A stretch of 64,000 bases of DNA. Source: Silene latifolia (Eukaryota > Streptophyta > Magnoliopsida > Caryophyllales > Caryophyllaceae). The translations under genes and the position numbers were made by a program. Where the stretch lies: NCBI RefSeq assembly GCF_048544455.1, contig NC_133534.1, forward strand, positions 30,704,217 to 30,768,216. Reading direction: 5' to 3'. Each line of letters opens with the position of its first letter. The stretch's first letter is position 1. Positions 51,711-62,036 of the stretch are shown piece after piece. The notes beneath the pieces are model-generated. The model had not been told where the DNA came from. It saw nothing but the letters and a program-made list of their open reading frames with translations, and searched no databases.

Positions 51711-52821
51711 CCTAATTTTCACTATAAATACCCCATTAGTCTAATTAGAGGAGCATGTTCTTCTTATCAATAATTAGTGTAGTTAATATCAATCAAATCT
51801 CTCTTCAATATTGTAATCAAGTATTAATCAAGTTTTAATCCAAGTTTTAGTTCTTTAATCTCTCTTTTGTTCTTCCTTTATTTTGGGTAATTAGAAGATT
51901 ATTGGGTTTATTGGGAGATTGACAACCTTCCATCAATCATCAAGTTCTTCTATTATTCTTTGCATTATTATTTTGGAATCATTAGTAGGTATAATCTCTT
52001 AATCCCTTTTTAATTATTGCTAATTACTTTCATTTATTCATCATGTTTAGCTTTGTTAGTATGATTGACAACCTTGCTAGCATGATCAACATGATAATGA
52101 GTGAGTAGTCTCTTAGCTAGGGTTTAATGGGTGATTAGGGGAAACCAACATGGGGAATGATTCATGCTTAAATCAATATGCTTTCATATCTTATTTGCTT
52201 GCTTGTTTTGATCTTAATACATGCACATGTTATATTTGATGAAATGCTAAGCCTATGAATCCTTGCATTTACTATCATCTACTATCCTTTCAACAAGACT
52301 TGTAAGACATAACCCAACTCGAGTCTTGTTAGACCATGCATGCGTTGAGTAGGAAAGATTAAGTCGACTTGTAGGTGTTGTACAATCTAATCGATTCGGC
52401 TCCGGGACCCAAACTTTCCTAGGATTGTAAGATATAACCCAACTCAATCCATCACAACAATAATTGCTTGCTTATAATTTGAGAACATGTTTGTATGATC
52501 ATATCCCATGATTCCCCTATGAACCCATGACACCCTAGTGTCTTTAATCAATTGTTTACACCCCTTATTTTATTCATCTTGCTAGTTTATTTTCATTGTT
52601 ATTTTAGTTTAGTGACCTTCTACACCAACCCAATTTGTGACACCCCTAGACACTACTAGTTACAATAGAATTCTCATTTCAATACCCGTCCCTTGAGATC
52701 CGACCTTTACTTGCCTCTTTACTAATTGTAGAGTTGTTTGTGAAGTATAAATTGTGTTTTGTATCGACCATTGACCAACGACCACATATACTTAATTGTG
52801 AACACGAAATGGCGTCGATAA
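51711..52821 (+). repeat. Athila-derivative 5' LTR, part 2
   Basis: Matches 60951-62031, resuming after the duplicated TCCTC. TATAAATACCCC at 51723 is the likely TATA box, now separated from its upstream palindrome array by the 9.5-kb Tekay insertion. Confidence 0.92.
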
Positions 52822-52825
52822 AAAA

Positions 52826-52843
52826 TGGCGCCGTTGCCGGGGA
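52826..52843 (+). other. Primer binding site, tRNA-Asp
   Basis: TGGCGCCGTTGCCGGGGA complements the 3' end of plant tRNA-Asp. This primer is typical of Athila. Confidence 0.9.
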
Positions 52844-52962
52844 CGGTGTTTAATTGATTTAAGATTTCTTTTTATTGCTATTAGTTGTGTCTTTATTCAC
52901 CTTGGGGATGTAAAACTCCTCAAGGTTTGTTCTAATTGTTTTTGAGTTGTTTGATATTTTGC

Positions 52963-55758
52963 ATGTCTAGAAGGTTACAAGGTGATTTGTTACCTTTTGA
53001 CCGTGAAATCGAAAGAACCTTGACGAATAATAGAAGACTTGTTAGGAGGAATTTGAGAGGTGTTGGTGAAGTTGTTCAACCCACTAGTGAGTTTGTCAAT
53101 CCTTTCGCAATAGAAGGAGAAGAGAACCCACTAAACAATACCACACAAAATCCACCTACAATGCCTAAATTCTCGTCACACTCTATACCCACCGAGGAGA
53201 ATCTACCAAATGGTACTCCTACACCACAACATCTAACCGGAAATTTTATTGCCAAGTCCGCCTTCATCCAATTAGTTGAGAGGAGCCAATTTGGGGGGAT
53301 GCCAAGTGAAGACCCTCATTCTCATATGGAAACCTTTTGCGACTATTGTGATGCTATCTCTCAAACGGGCGTGACTCAAGACCAAATTAGATGGGTCTTA
53401 TTTCCTTTTTCCTTAATCGGCACCGCAAAGCAATGGTTGAAGGGCCTTGATAAGGCCACCCTTGTAATAGATTCTTGGAAGAAGTTAGCTCTAGCTTTCT
53501 ACAAAAAATTCTACCCACCGGAAAAGACTAACATGCTAAGAGCTCAAATTACGGGTTTTAAGCAAAGGGATGAAGAATCTTTGTATGAAGCTTGGGAGCG
53601 GTTCAAAGGTATTTGTCGCTCATGTCCTCACCATGGACTTAGCGAATGGTTTTTGGTACAACAATTTTGGAATGGTTTATATGAAGATTCTAGGAACATT
53701 CTCAATATGGGATCAAATGGAATGTTCACTGAAGTTGATGACAATCAAACATGGAACAAGATTGAGGAAATGGCGGTCCATAATTCACAATATAGTAGAC
53801 CTCGCAAGGCTACTAGAGGAGGAAAGCATGAAGTGGACTCCGTTACTCAATTGGGTGCTCAACTTAGTGCTCACATTGACACAATCAACTTGAAGTTTGA
53901 ACAAGCTATGGCTAGACTTGAGGAAAACTCAAAATCATCAAAGCATCATGTCAATGCCATGACGGCATCCTCATCAATCCCAAGTGGGATATGTGAGAAT
54001 TGTGGAACTTTGGGTCATGACCCAAGTGAGTGTAGGGGAACAACCGAACAAGTTAATGCTTTCCAAGCTTACAAAAGTGGTACCCCTTATTCAATTTTTT
54101 ACAATGAAAACACCAAGTTCCATCCAAATCTCTCATACAAAAGCCAAAATGTTCAAAACCCTCAAACAACATACACTCCACCACCCATGAGAAACCAAAA
54201 TCAAAGACCCTTTTACAATCAAAACCAAGGCTACCAAAATCAAAATCCATACAATCACCAAAATGACCAAGGTTTTGATGTCGAAAAAGCGGTCCTCCAA
54301 ATGCAAAAGAATCAACAAGAATTTTTCACTCAAATGCAAAAAGATAGCCAAGCAAAAGACACCACCATCAACAACATTCTAGCTCACACCAAGATGTTGG
54401 AAACACAATTGACTCAACTAGCATCTTCAAGCTCACAAAGACAAAAGGGGCAATTACCACCTCAAAGTAATCCCCCTAGACATGAAACGGTTAGTGCCAT
54501 TCACTTGAGAAGTGGTACAAGGTATGAAGCACCGAAGAAGCAAGTTGAGGATGAAGTTGTGGAAGCTAGTGAAAAGGAAGAAATTGTGCAAACCTCCAAA
54601 GAAGGGGAATCATCAAAAGAAGAAAGTTCAAAGAAAAATGAAGACAAGGCCAAAGAGAAGGAGCCCATTGTGATTAGACTTCCTTTTCCAAGTCATCAAG
54701 CCAAGCCCAAATTTGATGATCAACTTGGAAAGTTCATGGAGATTGTGAAGAACTTAGAAGTCTCAATTCCTTTCACGGAATTAATCAATCACGTTCCGGC
54801 CTATGCAAAGTACATGAAAGATATCCTCACAAAGAAGAAGTCGATCCGGAAACTTGAGACTATCGCCTTCACTAAGGTGAGTAGTGCAATACTTCAAGGG
54901 AGTTCACCTCCAAAGTTAAAGGATCCGGGAAGCTTCTCAATACCGTGTACCATTGGCGACACGACGATCAACAAACTCTTATGTGATCTAGGGGCTAGTG
55001 TGAGTGTCATGCCGTACTCGGTGAGTAAAAGGTTGGGGATGGGAGAGCTTAAATGCACCAATATCACACTCCAAATGGCCGATAGATCGACGAAGACACC
55101 ATTAGGGATATGGGAAGATGTCCCCGTGCGAATTGGGAAGTTTTTCATCCCGGTGGACTTTGTCATTGTTGATATGGAGGAAGATTCCAACATTCCAATC
55201 ATCTTAGGAAGACCTTTCCTACACACCGCGGGTGCGGTGATTGATGTGAAACATGGAGAGCTCACTCTAGAAGTGGGAGATGAAAGCATAACTTTTAATC
55301 TTGACAAAACCATGAGAGCTCCTCGTTTACATGAGCCATGTTTTATGATTGATCATTATAGCCAGAAGGATGAAAGGAAGAAATCGGAACTCCAATGGAA
55401 GAAGAAAGATGAAGATGCTCCATTCAAAGAGCAAGTGAATTGTGACAAGGAGAGCTTGCAAGGCTCATCAAAATCAACCAAGGAAGAAGAGGATGGCCTC
55501 ATTGGCCAAGAGAAGAAATTGGGAGAGTTGTCTCCATCTAAGCAAGAGATTTTCAATGATCAACTCAATGAAGTTTGTGGTCTTTGGGACGACGAATTTG
55601 AAGGGATCTTTAATCCCTACATTGGGCATGCCATCGATCATGATCGGCAACAAGGACCACGGTCTATTGAGGACCTCTACCATAATAATGAACAAGCTTT
55701 TGATTACTTTTTCAAGGTGTTTAGCAACATCAACAACACCTTGAACATGCCCTCTTGA
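52963..55758 (+). CDS. gag: Athila-type Gag and protease
   Basis: About 931 residues from ATG 52963 (MSRRLQGD), with no internal stop. The Gag core covers roughly residues 95-270 (IQLVERSQFGG; FPFSLIGTAKQWL; FYPPEKT; EAWERFKG; FWNGLY). A zinc knuckle CENCGTLGHDPSEC lies at about 53991-54032. An Asn/Gln-rich linker and a charged Lys/Glu segment follow (54500-54660). The protease has LCDLGASVSVMPYS near 54983 and IPIILGRPFL near 55194. The frame stops by TGA at 55756-55758, just where the RT would begin in full Athila elements. The intact frame argues that this Gag is still, or was until recently, useful for packaging the element. Confidence 0.9.
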   Translation: MSRRLQGDLLPFDREIERTLTNNRRLVRRNLRGVGEVVQPTSEFVNPFAIEGEENPLNNTTQNPPTMPKFSSHSIPTEENLPNGTPTPQHLTGNFIAKSAFIQLVERSQFGGMPSEDPHSHMETFCDYCDAISQTGVTQDQIRWVLFPFSLIGTAKQWLKGLDKATLVIDSWKKLALAFYKKFYPPEKTNMLRAQITGFKQRDEESLYEAWERFKGICRSCPHHGLSEWFLVQQFWNGLYEDSRNILNMGSNGMFTEVDDNQTWNKIEEMAVHNSQYSRPRKATRGGKHEVDSVTQLGAQLSAHIDTINLKFEQAMARLEENSKSSKHHVNAMTASSSIPSGICENCGTLGHDPSECRGTTEQVNAFQAYKSGTPYSIFYNENTKFHPNLSYKSQNVQNPQTTYTPPPMRNQNQRPFYNQNQGYQNQNPYNHQNDQGFDVEKAVLQMQKNQQEFFTQMQKDSQAKDTTINNILAHTKMLETQLTQLASSSSQRQKGQLPPQSNPPRHETVSAIHLRSGTRYEAPKKQVEDEVVEASEKEEIVQTSKEGESSKEESSKKNEDKAKEKEPIVIRLPFPSHQAKPKFDDQLGKFMEIVKNLEVSIPFTELINHVPAYAKYMKDILTKKKSIRKLETIAFTKVSSAILQGSSPPKLKDPGSFSIPCTIGDTTINKLLCDLGASVSVMPYSVSKRLGMGELKCTNITLQMADRSTKTPLGIWEDVPVRIGKFFIPVDFVIVDMEEDSNIPIILGRPFLHTAGAVIDVKHGELTLEVGDESITFNLDKTMRAPRLHEPCFMIDHYSQKDERKKSELQWKKKDEDAPFKEQVNCDKESLQGSSKSTKEEEDGLIGQEKKLGELSPSKQEIFNDQLNEVCGLWDDEFEGIFNPYIGHAIDHDRQQGPRSIEDLYHNNEQAFDYFFKVFSNINNTLNMPS

Positions 55759-56780
55759 CATCTCATCAAGAATGAGAGTTTGGTGGAGTCCTCCCTAAAC
55801 CACCACTTGTAAATATTTCTAACTCCCTAACTTACATTTCAATTCTTGTATTGCATTTTTTTGTCATTTTTGGATTTTTATTTACTTTGATCAAAATAAT
55901 TGTCATGTAAGAGAGAAGTGAGGGAGGGACTAACGACTTCAATTGATGTGTAGTGCTTTACCTTAGTGTGGGGATGGCAATTGCCTAGGCTATTCATGCC
56001 TTAGTAGTGCCCCCACAATGAAGAACACAAGATTTGAAAGAAGAATGGAAGAATGGTAAAGAGGAATGCGTTTGTGCACGGGTGGAGCTGAATCCGTGTA
56101 CAACAGGGAAGAATCCGAGCGGATTCCTGAGAATCCGCCCGTCTTCAACAATCCAAGCGTCCTGCTGAGAAGACGTCCGTCCTGACCTAAAGAATACGAG
56201 CGGATTTCTGGAAAGATGCCCGTCTCATAGAATCCGTCCGTCTTGTGAAGAAGACGTCCGTCTTTGCAGCTGAAGAAAACAAAGAAATTTCTCTGGACTG
56301 AAATCCGTCCGTCCTGCAGCAAATCCGCCCGTCCCAACACAGAAGAATCCGAGCGGATTCCCCAGAATCCGCCCGTCTTTAGGCGAGCTTCTGAAAATTT
56401 TGAAGCTGCAGAATCCGCACGGATTAGGCCTAATCCGCACGGATTGCCCCTGCGTTTTCGAAAATTTTGACTTCTTTAAATACCCTCCCACCTTCATTCA
56501 TTCCTTCATTCATTCATAAACACTACCCACAACATCAAAACCCTCATCCTCTCCATCACAAAAACAAAAACCCTCAACAAAATCCACCAAAATCAAATCA
56601 AACCATCCTTCAAACAACAAATCAATCACTCCATCTTCAATAAAAATAAAAACCAAGAACAAAATCTTCAACCTTTGAGTCGATTTTTGATTTCATAAAG
56701 GCAAAGCCTTTCACCTTCAAATCGATTTGGGCATCCTACAAATTGAAGATTTTTGATTCTTTTCTTGGTTAGTTCATCAA
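55759..56780 (+). other. Spacer between Gag-protease and the second ORF, with palindrome array and TATA-like box
   Basis: No coding. Contains TAGTGTGGGGATGGCA (55963-55978, purine-rich), the CpG array 56108-56446, TTTAAATACCC (56475-56485), a CATTCATTC stretch and a C/A-rich leader up to the ATG. Confidence 0.75.
56108..56446 (+). promoter_or_regulatory. CpG palindrome array and TATA-like box before the second ORF
   Basis: AATCCGAGCGGATT (twice, plus a variant), AATCCGCACGGATT, AATCCGCCCGTC and GACGTCCGTC words: the same vocabulary as the LTR arrays at 41910-42076 and 60650-60817. TTTAAATACCC follows at 56475. This mirrors the LTR order of array, then TATAAATACCCC. It is a candidate internal promoter; activity is inferred only. 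Confidence 0.6.
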
Positions 56781-58208
56781 ATGGCAAGGACAAAGGGAGC
56801 AACAAAGGCACCAAAGGCAAAGGCTCTCTCTCAAAGGCAAAAAGCTCTCCAAACAAAGAAAGCTTTGGCAATGGTGGTATCAACACCAAACTTGGAAGTG
56901 CAACAACAACAACAAACTTCTATGGGAGCATCACCTTCTACTCCGGTAATCGATCAACTCTTGCATTATCCGGAGGTAACTTTTATTTCCGATACCCATA
57001 GAAATACATTTGTCAAGTTTGCTATGAAATCAATTCAATCCACCAAATTCATATGTAAAGATGCCTTGGAGAAATTGGGTGTTCTTGAACAAACAAAAGC
57101 CTTTTTCAATGCCATGGGTTTGAAGAAATTGTTTGAAACAAAGGAATCGACATACCCCTCCCTTGTCTTGGAATTTTTAAGTTCTTTGAAAGTCACCAAA
57201 GTTGAGGATAGGGAAAATCTTGAGTTTCGTCTAGCTAACATTAGTAGACGCATTACCTTTAAGGAATTAGGTGAAATTTTGGGTCTTAGCGATGAATCGA
57301 GATATCTTAAGCATTATGGAAAGTATGACCCCGAGCCTCTTTGGGAGGCAATCTCCGGGAAGAAATTTGATGATTTTCATGCTTGTCGTGCTCTTTTGGT
57401 CCATCATCCGGGCATAAGAGTATGGCACAAAGTTGTGGGAAATACCATAATTGCTAGGAAAGACACCAATCATTTCACAAGACTTGATTTTATTCTCCTT
57501 GAATCGGCTTTGAATGTCGGAAGAATCCATACCAAGCCTTTCAATTCTTTGAGGCTATTGGTTGATAGATGGCTCAATGTTGATAGTGGGAAGAAGGGTA
57601 CAACCGTTATTGTTAATGGCGGCCTAGTCACGGTCCTAGCCAAGCTCTTTGATCATAATTTCAATAAGGATAGCAAGTACAAGGCAAAGGAAGGTGGCCA
57701 TCTTATTGATATGCCTACCATGATTAACAAGTTCAAGTGGGTTGCTCAAAACCCCCTTGACACCAAGTGTGGATGGCTTACTAGTGAGGCTCGATCATTC
57801 ACTTTACCCGCGAAGATTTGTCGTCTAAGTGTCCACCGGACCAACTATCTACTTCCCCTATCCGAAGAAGCCGAGTACATCATTCAACAACAAAAGGGTG
57901 ATCATGAAACCCCCTCCTCTTCCATTGTTATACCGCCTTACCCCTTTGTGTATGAAGAGTTCAAACCGGAAGGAGTTGAAATTGGGAAAGACTATGTCAC
58001 TCTTCTTATGCAAGCAATGCACAAGCAAGCTTATGAAGATCGGAAAAATGCGTATTTGGCTCAATATCATCCCCTCCTACATTTAGCTAGGCAAGGACTC
58101 CTTGATCCATCTTGTCCTTTGCCTAGTTGGGCGGATAAAGAAGCCTTGTTTCCGGGTGCATCTAGGGACGTGGTGGGAGATAATGAGGTTGTTGGAAATG
58201 GTGAATAA
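56781..58208 (+). CDS. Second ORF of the Athila derivative, ATHILA ORF-1-like
   Basis: 475 codons from ATG 56781. A basic Lys/Ala/Gln-rich N terminus (residues 1-50) precedes a conserved-looking domain (about residues 60-200: FVKFAMKSIQSTKF; TYPSLVLEFLSSL; ITFKELGEILGL) resembling the plant ATHILA ORF-1/mobile-domain family of unknown role. No transmembrane segment is obvious, so an envelope role is not supported. After the TAA at 58206-58208 the same frame stays open to TAG at 58362-58364 and encodes a strongly acidic Asp/Glu tail, so the ancestral protein probably ended there. The preceding spacer carries promoter-like motifs. Confidence 0.75.
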   Translation: MARTKGATKAPKAKALSQRQKALQTKKALAMVVSTPNLEVQQQQQTSMGASPSTPVIDQLLHYPEVTFISDTHRNTFVKFAMKSIQSTKFICKDALEKLGVLEQTKAFFNAMGLKKLFETKESTYPSLVLEFLSSLKVTKVEDRENLEFRLANISRRITFKELGEILGLSDESRYLKHYGKYDPEPLWEAISGKKFDDFHACRALLVHHPGIRVWHKVVGNTIIARKDTNHFTRLDFILLESALNVGRIHTKPFNSLRLLVDRWLNVDSGKKGTTVIVNGGLVTVLAKLFDHNFNKDSKYKAKEGGHLIDMPTMINKFKWVAQNPLDTKCGWLTSEARSFTLPAKICRLSVHRTNYLLPLSEEAEYIIQQQKGDHETPSSSIVIPPYPFVYEEFKPEGVEIGKDYVTLLMQAMHKQAYEDRKNAYLAQYHPLLHLARQGLLDPSCPLPSWADKEALFPGASRDVVGDNEVVGNGE

Positions 58209-58364
58209 ATTGATGATAATATTGAGGAAGAAGCAAGTGGAGATGGAGAAAGAGATGGTGAAGATGATGATGAACAAGATGATGAAGAAAGTGACAAGGA
58301 AAGTGGCAATGTGACCACTTCTCATGAGGGAAGTGGTGATGATGATAGCATGATGGAAGACTAG
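58209..58364 (+). pseudogene. Acidic C-terminal extension after an in-frame stop
   Basis: 52 codons in the same frame as the second ORF, rich in Asp and Glu with Ser/Gly, ending at TAG. The composition bias and exact frame suggest a real former C terminus cut off by one nonsense change. Confidence 0.65.
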
Positions 58365-60305
58365 CAAGCCTTGGAGACTCCTACACTCCCATGGTTTGTC
58401 TATATCTCTTTGTATTTTATTTCATTTTGATCATTGTTGGTTTAGTCCTAGCAACATCAAAGGACTCACACCTCGGTTCCATTGAGGTGTTCTTCTTTTA
58501 TTGTTCCCATTTGTAAAATCCAAAATGACAATCTAGTTTCATGCATAGCATAGTGTGTGCATGAACTATACCCATCCTTGAACATTAGCAATAGTGTCTC
58601 ACTCGGTTTAGGGAAGTTAATGCATACACAACGGGAGGTAATCTAAATTATCCTCTCCGTCATAACAAAAACCATGCATCATGTAGTGTAGCTTAGTATA
58701 GAATTGCATTTAGTATAGAAATCATGCATCATCTTTGCATAATTTCCATCATTTTGGCCATTGAGGACAATGCCCATATTAGTGTGGGGATGGGAATTCT
58801 AACACTTAACTTTTATTCAAAAACCATAAAAATTGAAAATTTTCAAAAATCATAAAAATTGAAAAAATTGAAAAATCCAAAAACAAGTTTATTTCCTTTG
58901 TATATACTGTGTTTGTTCATCCTTTTTCACATTGATTGACTACGCCACATCCGAGACATGAGGATATTGAAGACCGCATGGTATGATCTTTCCAATCTCC
59001 TTTTTCCTCTTTATGTTAATGACTATGTGGCTTTATTTTGATTGATGCGGTAAAAACAATGTGAACTTAGGATTGCATTTAGTTTATATGGCATATTAGT
59101 TGGTAGAATCATTTGCATTAGGATGTGTATATGTTAGTTGCATCATGGCATGTAGTTTGCATGTTAGAAAAATTTTGCAAAACCGTCTATTTGGGAAGCT
59201 TGACAAGTGTATATAGGCCCTAGTAGATGCTTTTTATTCTTAAGACTTTGCTTGTTAGAATGCTTGTAAAACACCCTAGGATGTGTCATGCTAGTATCCT
59301 TTGACCCATGGTTTAAGGCCTAGTCAAGAGTACCTTGTGGTGTGATAACTCCTTGGCTACCGTTTATTCCAAGGTGACCCTTGAAACCATGCATTCATCC
59401 ATCATTCATCCATGTTCTACCATATATTTTTGTCATCAAAGGGAATGGGCACAAAAAGAAATCAATTTGAGTTCAATGAAATGAAAAGTGAAAGAAAGTT
59501 TGCAAAAATGCATCAAATGAAAAGAGGAGCAAAAATAGAACTCCTAAGCTTCAAATACAAGGCACCCTCGTTACTAATTGGGGTGACTTTGAAAATGTTC
59601 AAAAAGAAATACAAAAAGTTGTCAAGTATTGAAATGCCAAAAATCAAAAAGAAATGGCAAGAAAGTGTTCTCAAATGTCAAATGCCACATGAAATTGGGG
59701 GGGAAAACAACAATGAAAGCAAACTCCCAAAATGAAACTCAAATATATATCGATCCCTTTATCCCCCGTATCCATTTTTGTGCATGGTAGAGAGGGGACG
59801 ACCCTTCTTCTTGTCTAGGCAAGAGGGGGAATTCCGCGATCCTCCAGTGTTTCTAACACCATAGGGAGTCTACTCTTGACAAAAGCATTTAACGATTGAG
59901 GACAAAGGTACCCTAGCTTGACACATTTTGGAGGTGATTTATTGGTATCCTTCTAGGCTTAGTAGTTTGAACAAATTGCATCTATGAAGGATTGTGTACC
60001 CTTGAATTGCTTCCCTTGTAGATAATTTCCGCCACTTGATGAGGGAGTGGCTATTCTTTTTGTAGATGCATCCATTATGTGATTTTATGTGCTTTAATGT
60101 TTGGATGTGTCGCCATTTTGGCAAGACCCACCTTGCCTTGCAAGAAGGCATCCTACCTCATGGTTGTCTTGTTGTGAGTTGAAGGGGCGGAGTGAGACCC
60201 GCTAATTGTCTCATATCGGCTATTATTATTAGGATAGGTTAGTTTTGGTCCTAGTCTTTGTCACCTCTTTACTCGGAACGAGCAAAGGTTCGGTTTGGGG
60301 ATATT
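58365..60305 (+). other. Athila-derivative 3' untranslated region
   Basis: Nearly 2 kb without a convincing gene. TTAGTGTGGGGATGGGAA at 58780-58797 repeats the purine tract at 55963. Frames such as 59412-59735 are short, lysine-rich and lack motifs. Ends in GGTTTGGGGATATT, the probable polypurine tract, before the LTR. Confidence 0.7.
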
Positions 60306-62031
60306 TGATGTGACCATAATTAGCGCATATTTAGCCCCCGAATTAGCCTTGTTCCCATGCTTTTTAGTGCCTATTTGGGTCATTTCTTATCTTTAGTTCT
60401 TTGTTTTGCATATTCTTTGAGATTTTGATCCCTTGGTAGGAAAGGAGTAAGAATCTTGCATTTTCATGGTAAAACGAGGCTAAATTGATTGTATTCAATG
60501 ACCAAGCATCAAGAAGAGACAAGACTAGAAGGCCTTTGTACATATCATAGTAGAAGAACAATGTTGAGAAAGGATCCTTGCGTCCCCAAGGAAATCCCCA
60601 AGGAATTTATGAAGAAAAGGGAAGAAAAGAAGAAGAATTTGTGACCAACAATCCGAACGGATTGCGGACAATCCGCCCGTCCATCCAGAACAATCCGAGC
60701 GTCCCTCCTTGGAATCCGCTCGGATTCCCCCTCAACAATCCGAGCGTCCCTCTCTTGAATCCGCTCGGATTGCACCGCCCAAATCCGGCCGTCCCGACTC
60801 TAATCCGCCCGGATTCCTGCACAGCACGGATTTCATTCTTCATGCTACGAAAAGAGAAGCCCTTGTCTCAGAAAATACCGGGTCCTCCTTGCTCAACTTA
60901 AAAAGTGTAATTACTAGTTTAGCCCTTAGTTAACCCTAATGCATCCTCCCTAATTTTCACTATAAATACCCCATTAGTCTAATTAGAGGAGCATGTTCTT
61001 CTTATCAATAATTAGTGTAGTTAATATCAATCAAATCTCTCTTCAATATTGTAATCAAGTATTAATCAAGTTTTAATCCAAGTTTTAGTTTTTTAATCTC
61101 TCTTTTGTTCTTCCTTTATTTTGGGTAATTAGAAGATTATTGGGTTTATTGGGAGATTGACAACCTTCCATCAATCATCAAGTTCTTCTATTATTCTTTG
61201 CATTATTATTTTGGAATCATTAGTAGGTATAATCTCTTAATCCCTTTTTAATTATTGCTAATTACTTTCATTTATTCATCATGTTTAGCTTTGTTAGTAT
61301 GATTGACAACCTTGCTAGCATGATCAACATGATAATGAGTGAGTAGTCTCTTAGCTAGGGTTTAATGGGTGATTAGGGGAAACCAACATGGGGAATGATT
61401 CATGCTTAAATCAATATGCTTTCATATCTTATTTGCTTGCTTGTTTTGATCTTAATACATGCACATGTTATATTTGATGAAATGCTAAGCCTATGAATCC
61501 TTGCATTTACTATCATCTACTATCCTTTCAACAAGACTTGTAAGACATAACCCAACTCGAGTCTTGTTAGACCATGCATGTGTTGAGTAGGAAAGATTAA
61601 GTCGACTTGTAGGTGTTGTACAATCTAATCGATTCGGCTCCGGGACCCAAACTTTCCTAGGATTGTAAGATATAACCCAACTCAATCCATCACAACAATA
61701 ATTGCTTGCTTATAATTTGAGAACATGTTTGTATGATCATATCCCATGATTCCCCTATGAACCCATGACACCCCTTATTTTATTCATCTTGCTAGTTTAT
61801 TTTCATTGTTATTTTAGTTTAGTGACCTTCTACACCAACCCAATTTGTGACACCCCTAGACACTACTAGTTATAATAGAATTCTCATTTCAATACCCGTC
61901 CCTTGGGATCCGACCTTTACTTGCCTCTTTACTAATTGTAGAGTTGTTTGTGAAGTATAAATTGTGTTTTGTATCGACCATTGACCAACGACCACATATA
62001 CTTAATTGTGAACACGAAATGGCCTCGATCA
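60306..62031 (+). repeat. Athila-derivative 3' LTR, 1726 bp
   Basis: TGATGTGACC...CTCGATCA. Uninterrupted version of the 5' LTR. Array at 60650-60817, TATA box TATAAATACCCC at 60961. Lacks about 30 bases present near 52537 in the 5' copy. Confidence 0.93.
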
Positions 62032-62036
62032 TTTGT

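Larger units (their letters stand above)
41563..62031 (+). mobile_element. Non-autonomous Athila-derived LTR retrotransposon carrying a nested Tekay element
   Basis: About 20.5 kb in total, of which some 9.5 kb is the Tekay insertion plus its duplication, leaving about 11 kb. The 5' LTR is split (41563-42207 and 51711-52821); the 3' LTR is 60306-62031. The tRNA-Asp primer site is the Athila type. The internal region codes for Gag plus protease (52963-55758) and a second ORF (56781-58208 or 58364) resembling the plant 'ATHILA ORF-1' family. No RT, RNase H or integrase motif occurs between 55759 and 60305, so it must borrow them. The LTRs are nearly identical apart from one indel of some 30 bases near 52537 and a few substitutions, so insertion was recent. 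Confidence 0.88.

Noticed and set aside
59412..59735. 107-codon Lys/Met-rich frame
   Set aside because: In the 3' untranslated zone of the Athila derivative; no motif and weak start context.
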